Origin: Elephas maximus indicus
Lineage: Eukaryota > Chordata > Mammalia > Proboscidea > Elephantidae
Assembly (NCBI RefSeq): GCF_024166365.1
Contig: NC_064822.1
Location: 105,396,823-105,460,822, forward strand
Direction of reading: 5' to 3'
DNA length: 64,000 nucleotides
Numbering within the stretch: the stretch's first letter is position 1; each line of letters starts with the position of its first letter. The notes below the pieces were generated by a model, which saw only the letters and a program-made list of their open reading frames with translations, made no database searches and had not been told where the DNA came from. The position numbers and the translations under genes are program-made. This document shows positions 55,342-64,000 of the stretch, piece by piece.

Positions 55342-55537
55342 GTTGTTGGGTGCCATCAACTCAATTCCAACTCATAGCCACCCCATGTAACACAGCAGAA
55401 CTGCCCCAGAGAGTTTTCTTGGCTATAATCTTTACAAAAGCAGATCGCCAGATCTTTCTCCCTCAGAGTCACTGGGTGGGAATCACCAAACTTTCAGTTA
55501 GCAGCTGAGAGCTTAACCACGGCACCACCAGGGCTCC
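55342..55537 (-). mobile_element. Afrotherian SINE, long subtype, with target duplication
   Basis: Flanked by TTTACATTCTAGAA (55328-55341) and TTTACATCCTAGAA (55538-55551), one mismatch. Confidence 0.9.
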
Positions 55538-56054
55538 TTTACATCCTAGAACAAGTAATTCTCAAGTCCAGTTTTTTCCCCTGTCTCCATATAAGGATAT
55601 CACTAAATTCAGAATTTTAGACCTTTTTTTTTTTTTTTAAACAGTGCTGTATAGTTAGAAATATTTACTAGGTGCCTCCAAATGAATTCAGGCAATAAAT
55701 TAGACGCTTCGCATATATTTCTTCTTTAAATAAATGTGACTGACTTAAAAATCTCCATTTTACAATGAAGAACTAAGATTCAGAGGCCTTAAGTAACTAA
55801 TAAAGGTTGAGCTCACATTCAAACCCAGGTCTGAGTCCAAAACCTATGTTCTTTTCTACTCCAACACACTGAAAAGATGTTATTAAAAAATCAGTTAGAC
55901 CGTAATAATATGTTGCAGTCTCAGACACCTCCCTCTAATCATAACATGTCATCCAAACACAGATCTAATCTTTTTATAACATATCTGGAAATCAGATCAA
56001 GAAGAATCAAGAAACTTGCAAAATTTCACCAGGTCTAGACTCTTAAACAGGTCC

Positions 56055-56250
56055 ATAGGTGACACAAACAGTTTATGCCCAAATGCAAACCTAACAGCTG
56101 GCAGTTCAAACCCACCCAGCAGTACCGCAGAACAAAGGCCTGGTGATCTGCTTCCATTAAGCCAAGAAAATCCTATGGAGCAGTTTTACTCTGTAACACA
56201 TGAGACTGCCATGAGTCAGGATTGACTCAACAGCAACTAACAGCAATAGG
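56055..56250 (+). repeat. Afrotherian SINE, old diverged copy
   Basis: Recognisable by AACAGCTGGCAGTTCAAACC, ATCTGCTTCCATTAAG and CCATGAGTCAGGATTGACTC. The head is degraded. Confidence 0.75.
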
Positions 56251-58839
56251 CTCTTAAACAGTTCTAGATAAGGCTTGTTGATTCTGAAGAGTTAGTTTTT
56301 CCTCTAACACAGGTTTACATAGGATAATCCAAAAGCAGCACTAGCAAAATATAATCCTCTTTTCTTTATATGCTGGGGAACCACATATTTTTGTTAACAT
56401 TACAAAAGTGACTCTTAGGAATTATTTATAGATGATTAAAATATTTTCTTGCATGAGTACTAACTCTGATATTGCAGCCAAATTCTAACTCAAAATGTTA
56501 AAATTTACTCATCCTATTCAATGTCAATTGAAAAAGGTCTTAATCTTCCTGGTGGGTTACATTTTAAACCTCATGAATACTTCTTTATCTCTCCCCCTTT
56601 ATTCTTTAGCTCCATAGCTAGGAGATACACTAATGCGAGAGGAAACAAAAACAAAGTCATATTGTAGTACGTTGCTTTGCAGCTGTAAAACAGCTGTCAC
56701 TTTTCACTACAGAGGCGGGTACCTTTCGGGGAGGCTGAAATGATCCCTGTATGTAGCAATGAAATCAGTTTGTAGAGCCCTTTAAACAAAAAGGTGCTAG
56801 AAAATCTCAGCTGTTACTGATGGGGAGCCCCAGAGGTGGAGAAGTCACTGTATTACAAATTCTCAATCTGTGAGTATCCCTAAGGGAGCAATTTGGCATC
56901 ACCATGAAAGAGTCACAGCTTGATGTGATTGCTTTGGGCCCCCAACTTAATTTCAATCACCCAGCCAAGAGACAGACATCGTCCTTCAGATTAACAGACT
57001 ATTACAGATTTTACTGCAGGATATCCTGGGAAAAGTCTCTATTCCCTTCTTCCTCCGTCTACAAACAACATTATTAAGAGACCTATACATCAGGTTTTTT
57101 AGATGCATCAAGGGTATTAATTACTGTAAGATAAAGCAATAGAAGGCTGCTTGGGTATTTCAGAAAACACCTCTAATGAAAAACATTCTCAGGAACATTG
57201 CTAAATCTGAAGATTCCCAAGAAATCAACAATGCGAGTTCTCTGTTGCCAAGGAAAACCATTTCCAAAGACAATCTCAATACTACAAGACTCTTTCATAT
57301 GAAAGCATTTCAGAACAATTCTTTTCCCCAAATGCCCAGCTTCTGCTTCACCATATCGAAAGCCTCTATACAACTGGCAGGCAGAAGGAATATCTTGAAA
57401 CCAAATGTTCTTATGAGCAAATCTATTGCAGAAAGAGTAAACAGAGCATCCTCAGTCCAACGAACATGAATGAAGATTAAAATAAGGAAAGGGAAGAGCT
57501 GAATTGCTGTTTTTCAGAAAACTATTACCAGTTCACATATTAAATTCTCTTTTTTCTCCTCTGTGAATTCTTCCCATTTTGAAGTCTCCCTTTCTTCAAG
57601 GTCTAGTATAAATCCAACCAATTCACTGAAGCCTTCCCTACCATTTCAGTCCAAAACGACCTCTTTATTATCTACAGCACTCATGTGGCAGATATAAAAC
57701 ACTACCTATTGTTAATTTTCTGCGTTAAATAAAATTTTTTTAATAGTGAAACAAAAACCTCACCAGCGAAACAACTATATGCACACCCCCTTCTAATCTT
57801 TGACCAATATGCACTCATATTTCATCAAGTTGCAATCATCAGGCAAAACAATTTTGTGCTTTGCTTCCTATTGTGCTTCCACTAAGTTTCAAAAAGTTGA
57901 TGAACAAGCATTTGCTTAACCATTCTCTTCTTTGGACATTTAGGTAATTTCCAATCTTCCAGTTCCTCTGCCTGGAATCTTTCACATGGTCACTGCCTCG
58001 CCTCCTTCAGGTCTTTATTCAAATGTCACTGTCTCAGTGAGGTCTTTCCTAACCACCCTATTTTAAATCACAACCTTTTCCCAAACACTTCTCTGCTTTA
58101 TTTTGCTCCAAAGCACTTTTCTGCATCTAACATATTACATATACATTTATTTAGTTTGTCTTTTCTGTCTTCTCGCTCGAGTTTAAGTTTCACGGAGGAT
58201 GGGATTTTTGTGTTTTGTTCCTTGCTGAACCCCTGGTGCCTACTATAGTGCCTGATACTTGGTAAACGTTTAATATTTGTTGAAGGAATCAATTGAAAAC
58301 CCTGTGGACACATATTTTTCTTCAGATAGCTGTGTGTTCCTTATAATAAATTTCCAAGGCTGGGCTTATTATATCAGTGGGTAAAACGTTTTATGGTTCT
58401 TGATAAATATTGTCAAAACATTTTCTAAAACAACTATACTCTCAGTGGTACATAGGCCTACCAGATTCACCATATTCAATTATCTTTTTAAGTTCTCTCT
58501 CCCCACATAAAGTGCAAGCTCCTCTGAGGCAAAAAAAAAAAAGATTGTCTTATATTAATGCTTTACACTTATTAAATACCTGTTGAATGAGTAAGCTATA
58601 GGTAAGGCGCTTTCTCCAAACTTCTCCAATAACACCAAAAGCTTATTTACCTCCACATATTAAAGAGAAAGAATATGCCACTTATTTAAAAAAAAAAAAA
58701 AAAGGCTTATCTACTCACGCACCCCACCCTTCAACACACACCTCCGCCTACGACTGAAAGACAGTGAAAAGGAATGTATGAAAGTGTACTGGGAGCCCTA
58801 AAGGGGGCCTGAAAACAAGGGAGGGGAGTCTCACTTCAG

Positions 58840-59460
58840 GCCGCCCCCGCCTTTCATACACCAGGTTTTTTCACTTCGAAAAAGCCTTGTTCCTTCGAAA
58901 AGGATAGGGTTATTACCCCACTCATTCCCAAACTCGTTATTTAAGAGAGAGCCACTTTTTTGAGCGGCTTCTGCCTTGTTAATTTACACCACCTCAAAAA
59001 CACGCCCCGGGCTTCCCACAAAACACGGCGCCAAGGAAGAAGCCCCCTACTCTCCCAGCCGCCACCCCTTGGTTTAGTCCGCCCCTGCCCCGGGAAAGCC
59101 CCAGTGGAGGGGTTGGAACTGCCGGCCTTTCCCCCCGACCTCGCAGGGGTCAAAGGTTACCCCCTCAGGCACTCTCCCTCCTACCACAAATCCAGCGATA
59201 CACGTACCTTTTCTTCGCAGCCCCCAGCGCTCACTTCGCCGGGGTCCGCCAGGCCCTACCTGGGCGGTCTTTCACTTCCCTCCGGGCCTCACCCAACGGC
59301 AAAGCAGAACCGCGCCGCCAGCTCCGGTTTGAAATCCTGCACCAACCAATCACAGAGCAACTTATTCCTCCCACACTACCTCTTTACGCTAAGACGCACG
59401 CACCATGGCCGCCACAGGAGCTGGGGGAACGGATAGAGGACTGGGCATGCGCATTCTCTG
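58840..59460. promoter_or_regulatory. RACGAP1: CpG island, RACGAP1 promoter region
   Basis: GC- and CpG-rich block surrounding the first exon. Contains CCAAT at 59346-59350 and TTTGAA at 59328-59333, the latter a candidate CHR element. Such CCAAT plus CHR pairs are typical of G2/M-expressed genes (established for the class). Confidence 0.7.
59208..59300 (-). other. RACGAP1: RACGAP1 non-coding exon 1 (5' boundary uncertain)
   Basis: A strong minus-strand donor AAAAG/GTACGTG ends the exon at 59208. An alternative donor CCCAG/GTAGGG ends at 59260. The transcription start is not visible and is placed upstream on the minus strand by context. Confidence 0.5.
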
Positions 59461-60043
59461 AGACCGACGCCAGTAAGGTAGCCATTTTGACTAAGGTCAA
59501 CAGGTTTGTTTTTTTTTTTTTTGGCACCCTTTCCCGAAGTCATTCAGACCGCCATGTTGGCTAAGGGCAAGTGGTACCTCTTAAATGAAAATGATACTTG
59601 GTCTCATCATCAACCCCAGACAGGGAAACAAGGCTTTTGAAAACTATTAATTGAATAGTGTTACAATGGGAAGAATTTCAGAAGGAGATAAAACAGCAAT
59701 CATTTGCAACCATATTTAACCGAACTATTATTTCCCCTTTATTCACTGATGCATTCATTCAGGCTTTCATTTGACACACATTGTCAATTTCGCTAGGCAT
59801 TGTAAAAAATAAAGATGATATGGTCTCTGCTTTCCAGTAGCTACAAATGGAGGAGACAGCTCAGAGAAACAAAATTAAATACAAAATGAAAGTGCTATAA
59901 TTCCATTTAACAAACGTTCATTTAGAACCTGGAATGGTGCTAGCACAGGGGCTTTTTTTTTTTTTTTAACCTCAACCTACAATGAGAAATACCTTTTGCA
60001 TTCAGCCAAGTATCAGAATTCTTCTTACCCTTACTACTTGTGG
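59405..60043. other. Upstream flank of RACGAP1
   Basis: Contains YY1-like GCCATTTTG at 59481 and GCCATGTTGG at 59551, then AT-rich sequence with poly(T) runs at about 59508 and 59951. No gene. Confidence 0.55.
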
Positions 60044-60187
60044 AAATCCTGGTGGTGTAGGGGTTAAGTGCTACAGCTGCTAACCAAAAAGTTGGCAGGT
60101 CAAATCCACCAGGCACTCTGTCCTGTAGGATTGCTGAGTTGGAATCAACTCAATGGCAACGGGTTTGATCTTCTTTTTTTTTTTTTT
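60044..60187 (+). repeat. Afrotherian SINE, internally deleted
   Basis: Head and tRNA-like region, followed directly by CACTCTGTCCTGTAGGATTGC. The AACCCTATGGGGCAGTTCTA block is missing. Imperfect flanks TACTACTTGT / TACCACTTGT. Confidence 0.85.
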
Positions 60188-60276
60188 ACCACTTGTAATG
60201 TACCCCGAACTTTTCTATTCCTCTCTCCCACCCCTAACTCATTGAATTTACTCTTCAATGAGTATGCTAGGGCATA

Positions 60277-60482
60277 CAAAAGGAGTCCTGGTGGCACACC
60301 AGTTAAGCCCTTGGCTGCTAACCGAAAGGTTGGTGTTTTGTATCCAACCAGCTGCTCTGCTGGAGAAAGACCCGGCAATCTGCCTCTGTAAACATGACAG
60401 CCAAGAAAACCCTACAGGGCAGTTCTACTCTATCACATGGGGTCACTATGAGTCAGAATTGGCTCAATGAGCACCCAACAAC
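60277..60482 (+). repeat. Afrotherian SINE, long subtype
   Basis: Runs from GGAGTCCTGGTGGCACACCA to CAATGAGCACCCAACAACAA. Flanked by GGGCATACAAAAG-like and GGGCATATAAGAAG-like sequence. Confidence 0.85.
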
Positions 60483-61669
60483 AAGGGCATATAAGAAGCA
60501 GTGTGGTTTAATGGAATTATCACAGGTTTTATAACCAAAAACTTGGCTCCATTTTACAAATACCGATTGAGCACTTCTGTGTGACAGGCATACCACTGAA
60601 TCAGATGCATTATCACTGTTTAACCCGTCTGTACCTACTTGCTTCAGCTACAAAACAGAAATAATAATAACACCATCCCTAACCTACAGGTTTATTCTGA
60701 GATCAAACAAGATAGTATGGATGACAGTACTTTATAAACTGTAACATACATGTTTATTAATATTATTAGGAAAGTGAAGAAGAAAGGAAAATTAACCATA
60801 CATATATTATTCCATTTAATCCTCCCAACAGACCTTCAAGGACAGGAGAGCTCATTGCATTATCCTGTGCCTCCTTAAATACCTATAATACAATGGAATA
60901 AGTACTAGAACACAGATTTGTGTAAAGTGCTTTAGGAGCACAGAGAGGAAGCAATTAATTGTCTGGGAAGTGGGAGTGTTAGAAAAGCCTAGAGAGACTT
61001 GATATCCAAGCTGGGCCTTGAAGTATGAATAGGAATTTACCAGGTAGCAGTGGAGAGGGGGGAGGGAGGGGAGTAATTCCTGGCAATGGGAGGATCATGC
61101 GATTTCAAAACCTCTGAAGAATAAGGCAGATGCATATTTAATAAATAAACAAACAGCCTTGTAAAGCTTTAAGGCTGTGAAGGAACATTTAGGTGAAGGA
61201 GATTCAGTGGGTGTGATGTGTATTGGGCAGCTTTGGCCTGAGGAGGGGAAGGACAAGACGGCAAAGTAGATTTGGGCTAGGAAGGGATTGGACTTTATCC
61301 TGTAGAATCCACAATGACAGGACAACGGGGCTTTTTACACTGAGGACTGACTTGGCTGGATTTGCATTTTAGACAGATTAGATGCTTAGGCAGCATGGAG
61401 GATGATGAACTGGGGCGGTGGTGGGGGGGGATCTGAAGGTAGACTCTCACCATAGAGCCAGAGAGAGAGCACAGAGCTGAATTCGGCCGGTGGCAGTGGG
61501 GACAGAGAGAGAAGGGGACAGACAGGAGAGATATTCCTTCAGTTGGTAAAATCAAGCGAATTTATTAGATGATTGGGGATGAGTGAGAAAATGGATTTAA
61601 AATGACTCGGCTTTTCCTTCTCCCTCACGTCCCATATCCAATTACTACTGAGTCCTAACCCTAAGTAAA
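60483..61669. other. Intergenic, no gene
   Basis: MIR-like fragment at about 60500-60760, then an ancient repeat-like purine-rich stretch to 61610. No exon seen. Confidence 0.6.
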
Positions 61670-61860
61670 GGAGCCCGGGTGGTGCAGTGGTTAAAGTGCT
61701 CAGCTGCTAACCAAAAGGTCAACAGTTTGAATTCACCAGCCGATCCTCGAGAGAACCCAGTAAACCCAGTGCCGTCGAGTTGATTCCGACCCATAGAAAG
61801 ATGTGGCAATCTGCTTCCGTAACGGTTACAGTCTTGGAAACCCTATAGGGCAGTTCTTCT
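61670..61860 (+). repeat. Afrotherian SINE carrying an inverted tail fragment
   Basis: Normal head and tRNA-like part, then at 61759-61797 sequence such as GTGCCGTCGAGTTGATTCCG, the reverse complement of a SINE/RTE tail, then the normal AGATGTGGCAATCTGC segment. The own tail is truncated after GGGCAGTTCTTC. Confidence 0.8.
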
Positions 61861-63219
61861 CAGAATCTACAACAACAATAATCCTAGGTACTCTTGAATG
61901 TGCCCACTTCTCTCCTTCTCATTGTCACCATCCTAGTCCAATTCGGTAGCCCAAGCCACAACTGAAATTGTTTACCCCACCCATGCATTCTTTAAGCCTT
62001 GAGTAATTCTTTTCAAAATGCAAGTCTAATCATGCTTTTTCCTGGCTTAAAATTCAATGACTTCAAACTGTCTTCTCAATAAGAACCAAAATTCTTAACA
62101 AAGCTCTCTTCCTGGCTCTTGTTTACCCCTCTAGCCATACTTTCTGCCCCTCTGGCTTTTCCAGTTCCTCAAATGCACCAAGCTACTGTTCCTACCCAGA
62201 ACCCTACCCTTGCTGCTCTATCTGCCCCAGCACTCCTCTCCACCTCCACTGTTCATCTCCTGGTTAAATTCTGCTCCTCCGTCTAGGCACCTGAAATGTT
62301 TACCACCTAGCTCAGGGAGGTCACCTGGCCTGGCTCCATGCCTTTGCTGTCAGCTCCACTAGCACCCTGTTCTTCCCCTTTTCATACATGTCACCTTATT
62401 TGTTTGGCTGTACCAGTTAGTTATATGGCCTCCACAAGTCATTTTTGCCTTGGCTCATCACCTATAAAATGGAAAAATAATACCTATTTCATAGAGTTGT
62501 TGAGAGAAATAATACGATATCCATACAAAACATCAGCACAGTGCCTGGCACACAGCAAGTGTTCAGTAAATACTCCTTATTTTCCCTGCTAGACTGTAAA
62601 CTCCCGGAGGACAAGAGATGGTACTCCTCTTTTTTACTGTTGTATTCTCTTGCTTTTGCAGCTCCAACAAACAGCTGTTTGAGTGAGATGAAGTGATTTG
62701 AATTCAACGGGATGGTGGTAGCATTCCACCCCGCACCCAAATTCATGCGTCCCAAATGAGGCATGAACATTGGAAATACCGTCCCTCCTACCTCTCTTTC
62801 TATCCAAGGTATCACTACACCCCTCTCTTTCCATTCAACCCCTTTCCCTGCTACACCAGTCCAGTGAGGAGAAGAAAGCAATGAAAGGTGAGGGGTGTGT
62901 GTGTGTATCTGTGTCTGTGTGTGTATCTGTGTGTGTAGAGAAGCAGGGTGTCCTGAACTATTGCTCTCTGGTTCTCTGGGTAGGTAGGCATCCTGGGGCT
63001 GCACCTGTAATGGAAAAAGAATGGGATCTGGTGCCATAAAGTTTGGATTCGATTCCCGGCTCTCCCACTTATTAGAGGAAAGTTCTTGACCTGGTTATTC
63101 AATCTCCCACGTCTGGCGAAACCCACTCGCCGAGTGGTTCTGAGGATACAGAAAAGTACTAATGGCAGTGAAAGGGTTTCTTTCCTGGAACGCACCGTCC
63201 GAGGGTCAGTTATTATCAT
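61861..63219. other. Intergenic, no gene
   Basis: L2-like sequence at about 62000-62610 and a TG-rich run at about 62893-62938. No exon seen. Confidence 0.6.
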
Positions 63220-63520
63220 TACATACGGCCCTCGCAGCCTGGGCAGGAGGCAGGCGTGGTGGAGTTGGCCCGGGACAGCCAGCACCCGACCCCGCCCCGC
63301 ACCCCGCCCGCGGCACCGCTTCCTCGCCCCCGGAGCCGCTGATGGGATTTTATGCTAATGGAGTCGACACCAGTGGCCGCCCGAGCGCGTTCGCGCCCCG
63401 CCACCCCCGCCTCTCGAGGGAAGGGCCGCCGGCCTAGAAGTCGCAACAGAGGAACTGTCCCCGTCGATCCCTGAGCAGTGGGCGGGCGGAGACCCGGTCC
63501 TGGGCTGCGGTCCGTCTGGC
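63220..63520. promoter_or_regulatory. CpG-rich block, role unknown
   Basis: High CpG density (CCCCGCCCCGCACCCCGCCC, GCGCGTTCGCGCCCCG) with an octamer-like ATGCTAAT at 63352-63359. No recognisable coding exon. In human the next gene beyond RACGAP1 is ASIC1, so this could be an unrelated upstream promoter. Confidence 0.45.
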
Positions 63521-63653
63521 CATTGACCAGTGTTTGTCTTCATTCCCTCTCTCCTCTCGGCTTGTCTCCCGGTTCCTTCTCATTTGCTCTCTGTCTCTGG
63601 ATTTCTCACTTCCTACCACCACTCTTGGATTACTCTTCCCCCTGTCAATTAAA

Positions 63654-63845
63654 GGAGTCCTGGTTGTTCAGTGGTTAAGCGCTAGGCCACCAACCCAAAG
63701 GTTGGCAGTTGGAACCCACCATCTACTCTGCGGGAAAGAGATGTGGCAGTCTGCTTTCATAAAGGTTTACAGCCTTGGAAACCCTGTGGGGCAGTTGTAC
63801 TCTGTCGTATAGGGTCGCTACAGCAGTGTGTTTGGTTTTGGGTTT
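63654..63845 (+). mobile_element. Afrotherian SINE, long subtype, intact target duplication
   Basis: Runs from GGAGTCCTGGTTGTTCAGTG to TTTGGTTTTGGGTTT. Flanked by the perfect 12-bp CTGTCAATTAAA at 63642-63653 and 63846-63857. Confidence 0.94.
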
Positions 63846-63857
63846 CTGTCAATTAAA

Positions 63858-64000
63858 CCAAGGAGTTTTGAGCACTTCCTATGTTCTAGGCAGTGTCCTA
63901 AGCACAGGGGGGAGGGTGGGGATGAGGTACAAAGACCAGTGTATAAAAACTGAATTCTCGGCAGAGTGTGGGGGTCGGACCATGTTCTGGGGGTTCAGGG
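63858..64000. other. Window end, MIR-like remnant
   Basis: GAGCACTTCCTATGTTCTAG ... CAGTGTCCTAAGCACAG resembles a minus-strand MIR. No gene. Confidence 0.5.

Larger units (their letters stand above)
52456..59207 (-). other. RACGAP1: RACGAP1 intron 1
   Basis: Contains SINEs at 54434, 54983, 55342 and 56055 and L2-like ends near 54610-54740 and 57960-58290. No further exon recognised, although additional non-coding 5' exons cannot be excluded. Confidence 0.7.

Noticed and set aside
59405-59461. ATGGCCGCC... 18-residue frame in a strong Kozak context, as a divergent gene
   Set aside because: Stops after 18 codons with no convincing donor. The ATGGCCGCC string is better explained as a CpG island/YY1-like motif.
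62489-63037. 182-codon minus-strand frame
   Set aside because: Composed of L2-like repeat and a TG microsatellite (HTQTQIHTHT). No recognisable domain.

Overview
The window is mammalian nuclear DNA with no prokaryotic features. It carries AQP5, AQP6 and RACGAP1 in the order AQP5(+), AQP6(+), RACGAP1(-), which is the gene order known from human 12q13. The interspersed repeats point to a paenungulate afrotherian, most likely an elephant. There are more than 20 copies of a tRNA-derived SINE (consensus start GGAGCCCTGGTGG, tail CTATGAGTCGGAATCGACTC), RTE-class (BovB-like) LINE fragments that share that tail, and L1 3' ends. The species is an inference; only the repeat content is seen directly.

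Layout. At 15-3451 lies AQP5, complete in four exons (265 codons). The first base of the window is only 14 bp upstream of the start codon, so its promoter is outside. From 3974 to 12104 is a repeat-rich intergenic stretch with two CTCF-like motifs and a palindromic DNA transposon inserted in a SINE. At 12105-14710 lies AQP6, complete in four exons (283 codons), with a start equivalent to human Met14 and about 15 extra C-terminal residues. From about 15.8 to 26.5 kb is a gene desert with two AT-rich, possibly conserved non-coding blocks, CTCF-like motifs facing the first pair, and a young L1. At 26508-59208 (minus) lies RACGAP1: 16 coding exons encoding 632 residues, a non-coding first exon in a CpG island near 59.2 kb, and a poly(A) signal at 26508-26513. 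Its introns hold most of the repeats: a double-ended L1, two Tigger-like elements, a solo MaLR-type LTR, an L1 3' end and a patchwork of RTE fragments at 47.5-51.7 kb. From 59.6 kb to the end there are SINEs, ancient repeats and a second CpG-rich block near 63.2-63.5 kb with no recognisable gene.

Function. AQP5 is the apical water channel of secretory glands and alveolar type I cells. AQP6 is its anion-permeable intracellular paralogue in kidney intercalated cells. The two share identical intron positions and phases and are tandem duplicates. RACGAP1 is unrelated: it is the GTPase-activating subunit of centralspindlin in cytokinesis, transcribed towards AQP6. No undescribed biological system was found. 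The most unusual items are the AQP6 tail extension, the nested palindromic transposon, the convergent CTCF-like motifs around AQP6 and the rearranged RTE copy.
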